Notes: generated from the sequence alone by a model not told the origin. DNA of 64,000 nt from Bordetella parapertussis (GCA_943331005.2 CALQJX020000020.1:10867-74866), one strand, 5' to 3'. Counted from the stretch's first letter, positions 8,151 to 18,467 are shown. Numbers and translations are program-made.

Positions 8151-8266
8151 TTGTTGGGTAATGGAGTGAACTGTGTTTTGTTGTTTTATAATTTGTTATA
8201 ACATCATTTTGGTATTGAACACGTTTTCTTAATACCTGTTTGTTAACTACTGTTGCAGCATTGAAA

Positions 8267-8812
8267 ATGCATTATATTTGCTCCAATTTTTTGCCACAAT
8301 TGCTATCCAGGTCCCGACATATTATTATTGGCATTATTGATTTCTTTCATAAGCCATTTGCAAAGTATATACCTACTCAAACGTTCAGGTATCTTGCATG
8401 TGGCGGTTCCAATACAGTACTTAACTGGGTTACCTATTCTGTTTCATACAACATAGTACTGGCCAGGCAGAGTTTTCATGTTGTCAACGATATTTCCATT
8501 ACTGCGCCTATAGGCGCACAGATCATTTCTTTCTGTGTCAGTTTCCCATTGGGTTTCATTTTATCCAGGTATATCGTATTCCCTGAGTCGAACCTGCACG
8601 GCAGAAAGCAGTTTTTCAGGTATGCACTCACCACGGCAACTTTCATTCTGCTCACCTATGTGCTTATAAAAGTATTTGCCATATTGTTGCCCATGGTCAG
8701 GGCCGATATCAATTACATCTTCATTATGGTCATTACGGCCGTACTCAGTTATCTGTCTCAGCGTTTCTTTACCTTCAAGGTAGAGCCCGATGATGATATT
8801 GTAGGGGAGTGA
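8267..8812 (+). CDS. GtrA-family membrane protein
   Basis: About 181 residues with four predicted transmembrane helices. Landmarks are FRYLACGGSNTVLNWVTYSVSYN, IISFCVSFPLGFILSRYIVFPES, the QFFRYALTTATFILLTYVLIK helix and ending YLSQRFFTFKVE. GtrA proteins are thought to help move lipid-linked sugars across the inner membrane for cell-surface glycosylation. The start is uncertain. ATG 8267 is taken here, a TTG at 8240 is also open, and a TATATTTG at 8273-8280 could be a promoter element implying a later TTG start. No glycosyltransferase is adjacent. Confidence 0.85.
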   Translation: MHYICSNFLPQLLSRSRHIIIGIIDFFHKPFAKYIPTQTFRYLACGGSNTVLNWVTYSVSYNIVLARQSFHVVNDISITAPIGAQIISFCVSFPLGFILSRYIVFPESNLHGRKQFFRYALTTATFILLTYVLIKVFAILLPMVRADINYIFIMVITAVLSYLSQRFFTFKVEPDDDIVGE

Positions 8813-8889
8813 TTTTAAGGGGTATAGTTCTGCCCGAGTAGCTTATCACTCCTTAAATCTTTATTTTTACCGCATTACAAATTAAGGGA

Positions 8890-11520
8890 ATGACAATGAG
8901 ATCATATAAACTGTTGTTTGCAGCTATAGCTTTGTCGGCAAATGCTTGGGGGCAAACCGGGGCGGCTGACAGTGTCCAGCATATTACTTTAGATACGCTT
9001 ACTATAGCATCCACTGCAGGCAAGCCTGTATATCGAGCAGCGGCAACCAGGGTTTGGGATATTGTACATACTCGAATTGCATTGTCATTCAACAGGAAGG
9101 CAAAAACAGCTTCAGCGCGCGAATGGATAAAACTGCATCCCTACAGCTACGCTACAGATACTTTGGTGCTTGATGCCAAGAGTATGAAAATAGATAGTGT
9201 GCAGCTTGTGGTGAAGGGTAAGTCGGTTCTGCTAAGTTATGTCTATGCTAATGACCTGTTGAAGATAAGAATGGACAGGCAATACAAAGCAACTGATACA
9301 ATTACGCTGCAACTGCAATACACAGCTATGCCCTATGCCGAAAAAAGCGTTGGCAGCAGTGCTATTACAGAGGATAGAGGGCTTTATTTTATCAATACCG
9401 ATGGCCGGTCTCCCAACAAACCCGCTCATATATGGACACAGGGCGAAACAGAATCCAATTCGCACTGGTTGATAACAATAGATAAGCCCAATACTCGCTT
9501 TACTACCCAGCTGGAGCTGACAGTGCCTGATACATTGGTGACCTTGAGTAATGGTGCACTGGCAAGTCAGCTAAAGTTGCAGGGGGGAATGAGAACAGAT
9601 ATCTGGAAAATGGACAAACCTATACAAGCCTATGCAGTAATGTTTGCCATAGGAAAGTATAGCGTAGTGAAAGACAAATGGAACGGTAAGGAAGTTAACT
9701 ACTATGTGGAGCCTGAATTTGCGCCCTATGCCCGCGATATGTTTGCCCGTACTACAGAAATGCTCGGCTTTTTCTCTGCCAAGACCGGTGTATCATATCC
9801 CTGGAATAAATACAGTCAGGTGGTGGTGAGAGATTACGTATCCGGCGCAATGGAGAATACATCAGCCTCTTTGTTTGGTGAATTTATGAATCTTACCCCC
9901 AGGGAGCTCGCAGATAAAAATAATGACGACATAGTAGCGCATGAATTGTTCCATCAGTGGTTTGGCGATTATGTTACTTGCGAGTCGTGGAGCAACCTTA
10001 CTGTTAATGAGTCTTTTGCCAATTATGGGGAACAGTTGTGGCGCAACTGGAAATATGGACCCGTATCGGCCGATGAGCTGGCCTGGAACGATCTTCAGGG
10101 ATATATAGGCGTATCAAGAGGGAAGGACCCGGAACTGGTACGCTTTTATTACGACGATAAGGAAGAGATGTTTGATGCTATTTCTTACAATAAGGGCGGT
10201 GCCATATTGCACTACCTCCATACACTTATCGGTGATGCTGCTTTTGAGCAGGCAATGAAAATATATCTCACCCGGAATGCACTCTCATCGGCAGAGGCTC
10301 ATAACTGGCGTCAGGCAGTAGAGGCCGCTACAGGGCAAGACTGGAACTGGTTCTTCGATCAGTGGTACTATCATGCAGGACACCCTGTGCTAAAAGTAAC
10401 CTACAACTATAACGATGCTTTACAGCAATTGTCGGTTGATGTGACACAGACACAAGACGACTCTGCCATGATCTATGATCTGCCGTTGGAAACAACTGTT
10501 TTGTATGGCAAAGAACATAAAGAAGAACATTGGCGCATCAAAAGCAAGTCTGCTCATTTTGTATATCCTTACAGGAATGGTGTGAAGCCAGTGCCGGTAC
10601 CGGATAACAGGCACGTATTGCCGGGAGAACTGAAAGAGAATAAGAAGCCGGTGCATTGGCTGGTGCAGCTGCAGCAATGCAACGACTATGTGAGCCGCAG
10701 ACTGGCAGTGCAGGGTGCAGCAAAGCAAATGTCGGACTCTGCTGCACAGGAATTACTGGATCTGGCTCTGGAAAATGATATGGCTTCTATTCGTAGATAT
10801 GCATTAGAACAGATAGACAGGGCATCGAGCGACAGATACCGGAAAAGATGGACCGCAACCATAATGAAAATGGCGTCAACAGATGCCGACAGATCAGTAA
10901 GGGCTGCAGCATATGAGGTACTGGGCGATTGGAAAGTAGCAGCAGCCAGAACAGCATTACTACAGGGGGTAAGAGATAGTTCTTATGCCGCAGCAGGTAA
11001 TGCGCTGGAAGCATTGAATGTAATAGACAAGGATACTGCTTATTTGGTTGCAAAAGAACTATTGAAAACCAAACCAGCCGGGGCACTGGCAACTGCCATT
11101 TGGACGATAATCGGGAGCAAGGGTGCAGATGAGGACACTGCATTGCTGCAAGAAAAGAGCTCGCACATTTTTGGGTCAAAAACTATGGGAATGGCGGCCA
11201 TTCTGAATAATTACCTGAAAAATGTAGTTGCTGATGCATCCTTCCAAAAGGTAGCTGCCATGTATGCCGACAGAGTAATATTGGAAACAATGCGCTCCTA
11301 CAGATCCGCTGCAGGTGGGTATATGTTCCAGAACGTTGCTGTGCAAAATAGTTCATTGAAACAAGCAAAGCAGACTGCAGATACTACTGCGATAGCCAAG
11401 GCCAACGCAAGGCTGGCAATACTAAAAACAGAACTGCAGCGAGTTATAGCTAATGAACAGGATGAAGAGCTTAAAGGCAAATTCGCCAAGATGATCAAAG
11501 AAAAATTTGAGCAGGAGTAG
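8890..11520 (+). CDS. M1-family metallo-aminopeptidase
   Basis: 876 residues with an N-terminal secretion signal ending near ANAWGQ, so it is probably periplasmic or surface-exposed. The N-terminal beta-saddle is followed by the exopeptidase motif GAMENTS (GAMEN-like) and the zinc site HELFH (His351, Glu352, His355). Glu374 in NESFANY follows at the standard 18-residue spacing, so the catalytic set is complete. A C-terminal alpha-helical, HEAT-like region (from ~600) follows. It cleaves N-terminal residues from peptides. The gene stands alone and is convergent with a barrel protein gene 9 bp after its stop. Confidence 0.95.
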   Translation: MTMRSYKLLFAAIALSANAWGQTGAADSVQHITLDTLTIASTAGKPVYRAAATRVWDIVHTRIALSFNRKAKTASAREWIKLHPYSYATDTLVLDAKSMKIDSVQLVVKGKSVLLSYVYANDLLKIRMDRQYKATDTITLQLQYTAMPYAEKSVGSSAITEDRGLYFINTDGRSPNKPAHIWTQGETESNSHWLITIDKPNTRFTTQLELTVPDTLVTLSNGALASQLKLQGGMRTDIWKMDKPIQAYAVMFAIGKYSVVKDKWNGKEVNYYVEPEFAPYARDMFARTTEMLGFFSAKTGVSYPWNKYSQVVVRDYVSGAMENTSASLFGEFMNLTPRELADKNNDDIVAHELFHQWFGDYVTCESWSNLTVNESFANYGEQLWRNWKYGPVSADELAWNDLQGYIGVSRGKDPELVRFYYDDKEEMFDAISYNKGGAILHYLHTLIGDAAFEQAMKIYLTRNALSSAEAHNWRQAVEAATGQDWNWFFDQWYYHAGHPVLKVTYNYNDALQQLSVDVTQTQDDSAMIYDLPLETTVLYGKEHKEEHWRIKSKSAHFVYPYRNGVKPVPVPDNRHVLPGELKENKKPVHWLVQLQQCNDYVSRRLAVQGAAKQMSDSAAQELLDLALENDMASIRRYALEQIDRASSDRYRKRWTATIMKMASTDADRSVRAAAYEVLGDWKVAAARTALLQGVRDSSYAAAGNALEALNVIDKDTAYLVAKELLKTKPAGALATAIWTIIGSKGADEDTALLQEKSSHIFGSKTMGMAAILNNYLKNVVADASFQKVAAMYADRVILETMRSYRSAAGGYMFQNVAVQNSSLKQAKQTADTTAIAKANARLAILKTELQRVIANEQDEELKGKFAKMIKEKFEQE

Positions 11521-11529
11521 AGGGGAAAC

Positions 11530-12168
11530 TTAATTGGAATATCTGGATCTTTTGCGGGGAGCAAGCGTTTTGTAATACATATGGCGCCCTTCGTTGAAGA
11601 ACTGCAGACCAAAATGCAGGCCGCAATCTACCAGAGAACCTGGCCCCATTGTATAAAACAGATTGTTGTTGATGTTTGTTCTCTTGTCTAGCAGCTGGGT
11701 ATACTTAAGACCCACATTTGCTTCTATGAAGAAGGGGCCGAAGTTGTACCTTTTACCCATGCCTGCACCCAGAAAACCATATCCGCCCGGGTCGTTGTAA
11801 GTGGCATCCCAGCCCGTGTAGTAGGCTTTCGGGGTATATGCGGCCTCACCTACACCAAATTTGCCATAGAAAAACGATTCTGATCTTTCCCAGGTGCGGT
11901 AGTAATGATGATATTCCAGCGCACCCTGATAGCCTGTGAAGAACCCATAGTACGACCTGTAACCAACCAGTACAGAGTGATTCTCATTCAGTCTGTACTG
12001 CAGCTTCACACCTGCCTTAGACAAAAGGCTCAGCGGATTGGTCAAGTGTATGGACATGCGTGGAGGCGTGTATTGCGCACTGGCTTGTATGCAGCACGTT
12101 ACAGACAGTAATACTGACGAGATGGCTGTAATAAGTAAAGATTTCCCTGACCTTATTTTGCAATGCAT
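11530..12168 (-). CDS. Predicted outer-membrane beta-barrel protein, unknown function
   Basis: About 212 residues from ATG 12168, which places a signal peptide (LLITAISSVLLSVTCCIQASAQ) at the N-terminus. A longer frame to 12222 only adds polar residues ahead of the signal. The mature part is rich in aromatic, alternating strands such as LQYRLNENHSVLVGYRSYYG and GAGMGKRYNFGPFFIEANVG, typical of small barrels in this phylum. I do not recognise a named family. It is convergent with the aminopeptidase gene, and a dead gene lies behind it. Confidence 0.75.
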   Translation of the reverse strand: MHCKIRSGKSLLITAISSVLLSVTCCIQASAQYTPPRMSIHLTNPLSLLSKAGVKLQYRLNENHSVLVGYRSYYGFFTGYQGALEYHHYYRTWERSESFFYGKFGVGEAAYTPKAYYTGWDATYNDPGGYGFLGAGMGKRYNFGPFFIEANVGLKYTQLLDKRTNINNNLFYTMGPGSLVDCGLHFGLQFFNEGRHMYYKTLAPRKRSRYSN

Positions 12169-12330
12169 TGTAACGTGAGATCGGTTTCTGTGCTTACAAA
12201 TATCGTGTTTGTCTATCAACAATACTATAGGCTACACTTATTTCCCTCATTTTTTTTGAAATGCTGCGCTTATGTCTTTTCTCTGACTATTCGTTTATTG
12301 GAAGCTTGTGGATAAATTGCCAGACTCAAA

Positions 12331-12531
12331 ATGCACATCTTGCCCAAACCTGGAGCTATAGTTGACTCCACCTTTACCAGCCCCGATCTGGATAGGTCAC
12401 TTGCATTTTATAAATAATTTGGTTTTACTGAAGTGATGCGCGCCGAGTGGCTTTTTGCGTTTATACAGATATTTCAGAACAGGATTCTATGAAGATAGTC
12501 CTTGTCGAAAAGAGAATAGGAGGGGTAGGAT
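12331..12531 (+). pseudogene. Decayed glyoxalase/VOC-family gene fragment
   Basis: From ATG 12331 the frame reads MHILPKPGAIVDSTFTSPDLDRSLAFYK, then TAA at 12415, then FGFTEVMRAEW in the same frame. The TSPDLDRSLAFYK-x-FGFTEV pattern is the first beta-alpha-beta of the VOC/glyoxalase fold, and the stop sits where a codon such as AAA or AAG is expected. Further on, homology-like text moves to another frame (YTDISEQDSMKIVLVEK from ~12462), implying a frameshift too. The fragment is cut short by lptC on the opposite strand. One nonsense change, one frameshift and a lost 3' half make this a pseudogene. Confidence 0.65.
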
Positions 12532-12539
12532 GTAGCCGG

Positions 12540-13121
12540 TTATTGCGGCACTTCTCCTTTGTCTACCTGCACAGATCCTTTGGGGTTTAGTATGCGGTAC
12601 CAGGTAAAATCGCGGTTGGCTTCCATGCCGGTGCCATACAGTATTTCTGTTGCTGTAGTGATGCGTACATCTTTTTCTGTAAAGAACTTCTGTGCGCTCT
12701 CATTCCATATCAATTCATCAGTATTCAGTTTTTCGCCTTTTTTACTAATGATCTGTACACTATCCCAGACTATAAAATCGCGCTGTGTCTCGTAGTAGCG
12801 AGATGAGTCTGCAGTAAGTATATCTGTTACCGCACCACTATCGTTGTAAAACTCTATTTTCAGCCCTTTGTTCATGTCTATGAACGGCCTTTTGGCAGAG
12901 GTATTACGGACGAATTCATTGGCGAAAATGCGCATCTTCATGTTGCCATCCTGGCTGTATAGGAATGTAACACCTTTGGCTCTGTCTTCCTGAAGGGTAT
13001 TGCGGGCAGTGAGTGCGCGTATAGCAGCAAGGTCATTCTTGCACGATGCCAGTACACACATCACTATAACGGGAAGCAACTTCCGGCAATTTAGTAGTGT
13101 GGAAATGTTCGTTTGTGCCAA
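12540..13121 (-). CDS. lptC: LPS export protein LptC
   Basis: 193 residues. LptC is anchored in the inner membrane and passes lipopolysaccharide from the LptBFG transporter to periplasmic LptA. The N-terminus carries a hydrophobic segment ending in a lipobox-like VLASC, so this version is probably a lipoprotein. The rest is the LptC beta-jellyroll: VTFLYSQDGNMKMRIFANEFVRN, FYNDSGAVTDILTADSSRYYE, the DELIWNESAQKFFTEKDVRI repeat and a GTGMEANRDFTWYRI end. It follows an outer-membrane protein gene and coaX on the same strand, a common Bacteroidota gene order. Confidence 0.88.
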   Translation of the reverse strand: MAQTNISTLLNCRKLLPVIVMCVLASCKNDLAAIRALTARNTLQEDRAKGVTFLYSQDGNMKMRIFANEFVRNTSAKRPFIDMNKGLKIEFYNDSGAVTDILTADSSRYYETQRDFIVWDSVQIISKKGEKLNTDELIWNESAQKFFTEKDVRITTATEILYGTGMEANRDFTWYRILNPKGSVQVDKGEVPQ

Positions 13122-13157
13122 TAGAATGAATGTGAAAAGATGAAAAACTACCCAATA

Positions 13158-14492
13158 CTATTCATACTTACGCTTCACGAACCATAGGTCGTTAAGCGAT
13201 ATACCAAGAGTAACCCTCAGATAATTCTGTTTCATCAGGCCATTGGCAGTTGTGCCCAGTTTGCCGCCATCTACAGCCATATGTACCTGAGACATAGAAC
13301 GTTTGAAAGGCATACTGAATCCTGCAGTAAAGCCGTAGTATACCAGCTGCTCGCCCTGTAGTTTCAGATAATCGTTGCCGTAGTAAGCACCCAGTCTGTA
13401 GGTGGCACGTGACAAATAACGCCTTGTGTTATCTGCATCTGGTGTGTATTCGCCACCGAGCGACATTTTATAAGAGCTGGATGCAATGCCGTTAGTGAGA
13501 TTGCTATTTAGGCTGCTCATGAACTGGCTCCACTGTGTAGCAGTATAGTCTGCGCCAATGCTCCATTTGCCTGTTCTGGAGAACATGAAACCTGCGCTGT
13601 AAGAAAATGGCAGGGTGATCTTACCCTTTGTTTCAGGAGCAGAGTAGCTGGTGTCGCGTATCACCGTATCGCGAAAAGAGTATGCAGCAAGATGCTGTTC
13701 TGAGAAATGCTCAGTTACTTTCTGACTGAGGGAAACTGTACCTCCCAGACGCAGTGTATGCGTAGAATCCAGCTTGGCTTCATACATCAAACCACCCTTC
13801 CACATGATACCACCTACACGAGAGTCTTTTACAAACTGAGAATAATAGGCGTTATTGGTTGTAGATGCATCTATCGGTGACAGTACTGTAGAATTGTTGA
13901 AGTTGCCGAACAGGAAACCGAAGTTGATACCTGCGCTCAGCCCTTTATATTTTGCACTACCTCCCAGAAACGCATAGTTAAGTGCGCCCTCACCACGATA
14001 GGATTTGATAGCAGTTCCTAAAGGAGATCCGGTAGCAGCAGTTATAGTGTCGGCGAGATAATAATAGGCAGCAGAATAGGGTCTGAAACCCAAACACATG
14101 CCAGCGTTCTTACCTACAGGTACTGCAAGGTTCATATAGGCTACTGATGCCGTTCCTGATTTGTAGGAAACATCAGTGCCGTTTTCAGTACCCTGCACAC
14201 TGCGGGTGGTCATGTTGGCACCTACCTCAAAAGTAGTGCGCCTGATGAAAGAATAAGATGCCGGGTTGTCTGTATTGGCCTTGGTAGCACTGCTGAAAGC
14301 AGAAGTGATATTGCCCATGCCCCTCAGTGCGGCATTGTTGCCATTGCGCAGCTCTCCCAATCCGTACTTGGAGTAGGGATTGTTTTCCCACCCGTTCCTC
14401 GGATTACTATAGCTGCTCGTCTGCCCTGATACATTGTAACAAAGTACTGATAACAGTACAACAGGTAACGACTTAGCGAGGCAATGGTACAT
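13158..14492 (-). CDS. Outer-membrane beta-barrel protein (coaX-lptC neighbourhood)
   Basis: 444 residues with a cleavable signal (LPVVLLSVLCYNVSGQ). It has NNPYSKYGLGELRNGNNAALRGMGN near the N-terminus, a layout seen in FadL/OmpP1-like Bacteroidota barrels, and ends LWFVKRKYE. Repeating aromatic beta-strands fill the rest. Its first 20 nt overlap the 3' end of coaX, and lptC follows after 36 bp, so the three are co-transcribed. The link with lptC suggests a role in envelope assembly or hydrophobic transport, but no specific substrate can be named. Confidence 0.8.
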   Translation of the reverse strand: MYHCLAKSLPVVLLSVLCYNVSGQTSSYSNPRNGWENNPYSKYGLGELRNGNNAALRGMGNITSAFSSATKANTDNPASYSFIRRTTFEVGANMTTRSVQGTENGTDVSYKSGTASVAYMNLAVPVGKNAGMCLGFRPYSAAYYYLADTITAATGSPLGTAIKSYRGEGALNYAFLGGSAKYKGLSAGINFGFLFGNFNNSTVLSPIDASTTNNAYYSQFVKDSRVGGIMWKGGLMYEAKLDSTHTLRLGGTVSLSQKVTEHFSEQHLAAYSFRDTVIRDTSYSAPETKGKITLPFSYSAGFMFSRTGKWSIGADYTATQWSQFMSSLNSNLTNGIASSSYKMSLGGEYTPDADNTRRYLSRATYRLGAYYGNDYLKLQGEQLVYYGFTAGFSMPFKRSMSQVHMAVDGGKLGTTANGLMKQNYLRVTLGISLNDLWFVKRKYE

Positions 14493-15219
14493 TATGATTT
14501 AGAATTAGATTTAAACCCTTCAACAATAGATTAGGGTCGGCAAATATCTGACTTTTCAATTTGGTGGCAAAGTAAGGTGCGTCCCCGCCAGTTAAGATGG
14601 CGTTAAAATCGGGGTAGCGGTCCTTATAAGCTGTTATCATGCCGTCTATTTCAGCTGCCATGCCATTAATGGCACCACTCTGTATGCAGGTTTCGGTATC
14701 GTAGCCCAGCAACAGTGGTTCGTCCTCTATGGTAGTAACTTCAGGCAGTTTATCGGTAAAGGTACTCATGGCCTTCAGGCGCATATGCATGCCCGGAGAT
14801 ATGGCACCACCACGGAAAGTTTTGTTTTTCTGTACCAGATTGTAAGTAATGCAGGTGCCCACGCTAACCACCAGATTGTTCTTGTCGGGATTGGCGAAGT
14901 GTGCAGCATTTACCATTGCCAGCCTGTCTGCGCCCAGTGTGTCGGCCGAAAGGTAGGCGTTATTGATAGGTACGTTGGTATGTCCTGTGAGCATTACAGT
15001 GGCAGGGATCTTAGAGCGCAGCAGATCTGCTACCTCGTTGCTGGTCTCTACAACAGAGCATAGAATGGCTTTGGCAGGCTGGTATGTTTCCAGCAGCTGG
15101 CTCACCTGTTCCAAAGCGGATTCTTCTGAGAACAGAATTTGTTTTTCTATTCTGTCATCGGCAAATATTGCCGCTTTTACGTTGGTATTACCCCAGTCTA
15201 TGCAGAGATTCAAGGACAT
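14473..15219 (-). CDS. coaX: Type III pantothenate kinase
   Basis: 248 residues. It phosphorylates pantothenate, the first step of CoA synthesis, using the acetate kinase/Hsp70-type ATPase fold. Landmarks are LCIDWGNTNVKAAIF (phosphate loop), NNAYLSADTLGADRLAMVNAA with the catalytic Asp in GADR, VVSVGTCITYNLV, FRGGAISPGMHMRLKAM, and LTGGDAPYF near the C-terminus. It is the first gene of a coaX, outer-membrane protein, lptC set. Confidence 0.96.
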   Translation of the reverse strand: MSLNLCIDWGNTNVKAAIFADDRIEKQILFSEESALEQVSQLLETYQPAKAILCSVVETSNEVADLLRSKIPATVMLTGHTNVPINNAYLSADTLGADRLAMVNAAHFANPDKNNLVVSVGTCITYNLVQKNKTFRGGAISPGMHMRLKAMSTFTDKLPEVTTIEDEPLLLGYDTETCIQSGAINGMAAEIDGMITAYKDRYPDFNAILTGGDAPYFATKLKSQIFADPNLLLKGLNLILNHNVPLPR

Positions 15220-15340
15220 CTTGTTCGGATTTTGTTATTGATAGACTGGCAAAATAGTAAAAAATGCAGCCAATTTCAGTAACTGCAGCTATTTTTTTAT
15301 CGCATAAAACAAAATAGTTGACATGCGAATTTGTTTCATG

Positions 15341-16513
15341 CTACAGGCAGGATAAAATGATGTTGCAGGCTTCTTTAATTTCTTCTTCGTTGATGGTCAA
15401 TGGTGGTGCAATGCGGATGCAGTTTGGTGCAAAAAGGAACCAGTCTGAGAACAACCCTTTTTCGAGACATTGTTGCAGCGTATGTATTACTTTTTCGGCT
15501 GAAGAAAGCTCTATGGCAATGAGCAGCCCCATGCTGCGCACAGCCTTTATTTCGGGATGAACCAGCAGGCTGCAGAACAACTGCTCTTTTGAAGGTACGC
15601 CGGCAATCATATCCTCACTCAGTAATGCCTGCATGCCTGCCATACCAGCTGCACAGCAAACAGGGTGGCCGCCAAAAGTGGTGATATGCCCCAATACAGG
15701 TTCTGCGGTCAGTGTTTGCATCAATGCATGCGATGCTATGAATGCGCCAAGTGGCATTCCTCCGCCAAGGGCCTTGCCCAGCAATAAAATATCGGGTACT
15801 ATGTCGTAGTGCTGAAAACCCCATAGCCTGCCTGTGCGACCGAAGCCACATTGTATCTCGTCAAATATGAGCAGGGTGCAGGTAGCTGTACATTTATCCC
15901 TCAACTGTTGCAACCATTCTTGTTGCGGGGCTAAGATACCTGCTTCGGCCTGTACTGTTTCTATGATCACGCAGGAGGTCTGCTCATTAATGGCCGCTAT
16001 CAATTCAGGGCTGTTGTAGGTGTGGTGCCATACCCCCGGCAACAGTGGTCGGAAGGCATTGCGCCAATACTCGTCGCCCATTACACTCAGCGCTCCCATG
16101 GTACTGCCATGATAGCTGTTATTGCAACATATCACCTCAGGCCTCCCGGTTACCCTTCTTGCCAGTTTCAGTGCTCCTTCAGTGGCTTCAGTGCCCGAAT
16201 TGGTAAAATAAACACAGTCCAGTTGTTCGGGCAGGTGTTCACTCAGCAGTCTGGCGTATTGCACCTGGGGACTTTGCATCAGCTCGCCATACACCATCAC
16301 GTGCAGGTAGGCATCGGCTTGTTTTTTTATTGCCGCTACCACAGCGGGGTGGCGATGGCCTATGTTGCATACACTGATACCGCCAATTACATCCAGATAC
16401 TTACGGCCATCTGCATCATAGAGGTAGTTGCCCGATGCTGAAACGATGTCAAGACCCACCGGTGCCGGAGATGTTTGGGCTACATGTTGTTGAAATAATT
16501 GGCGGGTATTCAT
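15341..16513 (-). CDS. Class III PLP-dependent aminotransferase (acetylornithine-type)
   Basis: 390 residues, the standard length. Landmarks are GKYLDVIGGISVCNIGHRHP, FTNSGTEATEGALKLARR, NNSYHGSTMGALS, the cofactor Asp in LLIFDEIQCGFGRTG, and the Schiff-base lysine in LLLGKALGGGMPLGAF. The family includes acetylornithine and ornithine aminotransferases. No arginine biosynthesis gene is adjacent, so the amino donor is not fixed. It is the 3'-most gene of a minus-strand run, 15 bp after the macrodomain gene. Confidence 0.92.
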   Translation of the reverse strand: MNTRQLFQQHVAQTSPAPVGLDIVSASGNYLYDADGRKYLDVIGGISVCNIGHRHPAVVAAIKKQADAYLHVMVYGELMQSPQVQYARLLSEHLPEQLDCVYFTNSGTEATEGALKLARRVTGRPEVICCNNSYHGSTMGALSVMGDEYWRNAFRPLLPGVWHHTYNSPELIAAINEQTSCVIIETVQAEAGILAPQQEWLQQLRDKCTATCTLLIFDEIQCGFGRTGRLWGFQHYDIVPDILLLGKALGGGMPLGAFIASHALMQTLTAEPVLGHITTFGGHPVCCAAGMAGMQALLSEDMIAGVPSKEQLFCSLLVHPEIKAVRSMGLLIAIELSSAEKVIHTLQQCLEKGLFSDWFLFAPNCIRIAPPLTINEEEIKEACNIILSCL

Positions 16514-16528
16514 ATTGTATAGTGTAAA

Positions 16529-17050
16529 TTATGAATTGATGTTTGAGGGGAGTAATGTCTCATAGATCGAATAATTCTCCTCGTCGAAGCAAACAAAAAT
16601 GAGCTCCTGCAGCAAATCCGGCTGTTGGTTAATGAACTGGCTAACTGTATTTACCGCAATTGCCGCTGCCTGCTCTTTAGGGAAATGATAAACGCCAGTA
16701 CTTATGTTTGGGAATGCTATGGTGCTGATATTTTGTTCTTTCGCCAGTAATAAGCTATTGTGGTAGGCATTAGAAAGAAGTAACGCTTCCCCCTTGTTAC
16801 CGCCATGCCATACCGGTCCTACTGTGTGAATCACATAACGGGCTGGCAGGTCATAGCCCTTTGTTATTCTTGCCTCACCGGTGGGGCAGCCGTTCAGTAG
16901 CCTGCATTCTGCCAGTAATCCGGGCCCTGCAGCCCTGTGTATGGCGCCATCTACACCGCCACCACCCAGCAGCGAAGAGTTAGCTGCATTTACTATGGCA
17001 TCGGTGTGCAGCGTGGTAATGTCTCCTTTAAGCAGGCTTAGTTTTGTCAT
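16529..17050 (-). CDS. Macrodomain protein, O-acetyl-ADP-ribose deacetylase type
   Basis: 173 residues forming a single macrodomain. Landmarks are [61 protein letters not shown] and [14 protein letters not shown]. These are the MacroD/YmdB signatures, including the Asn and Asp residues and the GVY loop that contact ADP-ribose. Such enzymes hydrolyse O-acetyl-ADP-ribose and ADP-ribosylated carboxylates. Its start overlaps the end of the cca gene by 23 nt, so the two are translationally linked. Confidence 0.93.
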   Translation of the reverse strand: MTKLSLLKGDITTLHTDAIVNAANSSLLGGGGVDGAIHRAAGPGLLAECRLLNGCPTGEARITKGYDLPARYVIHTVGPVWHGGNKGEALLLSNAYHNSLLLAKEQNISTIAFPNISTGVYHFPKEQAAAIAVNTVSQFINQQPDLLQELIFVCFDEENYSIYETLLPSNINS

Positions 17051-18467
17051 TGTTCACCGGTTTCAGGTTCAGTTCACTCGCCTTGTTCAGCAACAGTTCG
17101 TATGCTGCGTCCTGTTCGTTGGGTATAATACCATCCAGTATCGCCTCTCTTATGGTGGTTTTCAGTACACCAACCTCCCTCGAAGGCCCCAATCCGAAAA
17201 TGTGCATGATGTCATCTCCGCTTATGGGCGGTTGCCAGTTCCTTATTTTATCTTTCTCTTCTACCTCTTTCAGCCTCTGTTTTACAAGCTCAAAATTCTC
17301 CAGATACCTTTTTACTTTCAGTCTGTTCTTAGAGGTAATATCGCTTTCGCAGAGTATCATCAGGTCTTCCAGGTCGTCGCCGGCATCAAACAACAGCCTG
17401 CGCATAGCAGAGTCTGTTATGTCTTCCTTGGTCAGACTGATGGGGCGCAGATGCAATGCCACCAGTTTGGCAACATACTTCATCTTCTCATTCTGCGGCA
17501 ACTTCAGCTGGCGGAAGATCTTCGGGGTCATTCTTTCGCCCACTACTTCATGTCCGTGAAAGGTCCAGCCATGACCATCTTCATATTTTTTAGTGGCAGG
17601 TTTGCCAATATCGTGCAGCAATGCTGCCCAGCGTAGCCACAGATCGCTGCTTTTGTCGGCAGTATTGTCTATGACCTGCAGTGTATGGTAAAAATTATCT
17701 TTATGTCCCTTGCCCTCAACTATCTCCACCCCGGAAAGGTCTGTCATTTGCGGGAAGAACTCGCGCAGCAGGCCGCTGCGAAACAGCAGATCCAGCCCCA
17801 CAGATGGCTTTGCGGCAGCCATTATTTTATTGAGCTCATCAGTTATTCTTTCCTGAGATACTATTTTCAGTCTGCCTTTGTTGCGGCTTATCGATTCAAA
17901 TACTTCAGGTACGATCTCGAAACCAAGCTGTGTAGCAAAGCGTATGGCGCGCATCATGCGCAGCGGATCATCCGAAAAAGTAGTGTCAGGATCCAGCGGG
18001 GTGCGAATGGTGCATGTTTTCAGATCGGCAATACCATCAAACGGATCTACCAGTTTTCCATAGTTACCGCTGTTCAGACTTATGGCCAGTGCATTGATGG
18101 TGAAGTCACGGCGGTGTTGGTCGTCTTCAATAGTGCCTTCTTCAACCTGTGGTTTGCGGGAGTCGCTACTGTAAGATTCCTTACGGGCGCCAACAAATTC
18201 CACATCCAGCCCATGCAGGCGAAACTGTGCAGTGCCAAATGTTTTGAAAAAACTTACGTGTGGTTTATGTGGAAAGGTGTTGGCAACGGCATGTGCCAAT
18301 GCAATACCATCTCCGGTACATACTATATCTACATCCTTGGTGGGCCTGCCCAGCAATTTATCGCGCACAAATCCCCCGATAAGGTAGCAGCTTACATTTA
18401 AGCTAGCAGCGGCATCTCCTATCGTTTTAAATAGCTTTAGCTCTTCAGGGGTACAAACAATATCCAT
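17028..18467 (-). CDS. cca: CCA-adding tRNA nucleotidyltransferase with HD domain
   Basis: 479 residues. It adds or repairs the 3' CCA of tRNAs. The N-terminal class II nucleotidyltransferase head has [24 protein letters not shown] (G-G-x-V-R-D and D-x-D metal ligands). Then come [27 protein letters not shown] and the RNA-binding neck. The HD hydrolase domain has [16 protein letters not shown] and a second His in GHEVVGE. On the minus strand a TAGCTTTG (18476-18483) with ATTG 21 nt upstream lies right at the start, implying a very short or absent leader. It overlaps the macrodomain gene downstream. Confidence 0.95.
   Translation of the reverse strand: MDIVCTPEELKLFKTIGDAAASLNVSCYLIGGFVRDKLLGRPTKDVDIVCTGDGIALAHAVANTFPHKPHVSFFKTFGTAQFRLHGLDVEFVGARKESYSSDSRKPQVEEGTIEDDQHRRDFTINALAISLNSGNYGKLVDPFDGIADLKTCTIRTPLDPDTTFSDDPLRMMRAIRFATQLGFEIVPEVFESISRNKGRLKIVSQERITDELNKIMAAAKPSVGLDLLFRSGLLREFFPQMTDLSGVEIVEGKGHKDNFYHTLQVIDNTADKSSDLWLRWAALLHDIGKPATKKYEDGHGWTFHGHEVVGERMTPKIFRQLKLPQNEKMKYVAKLVALHLRPISLTKEDITDSAMRRLLFDAGDDLEDLMILCESDITSKNRLKVKRYLENFELVKQRLKEVEEKDKIRNWQPPISGDDIMHIFGLGPSREVGVLKTTIREAILDGIIPNEQDAAYELLLNKASELNLKPVNNDKTKPA

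Noticed and set aside
17044..18401. Plus-strand frames opposite cca and the macrodomain gene
   Set aside because: Shadows of well-conserved minus-strand enzymes.
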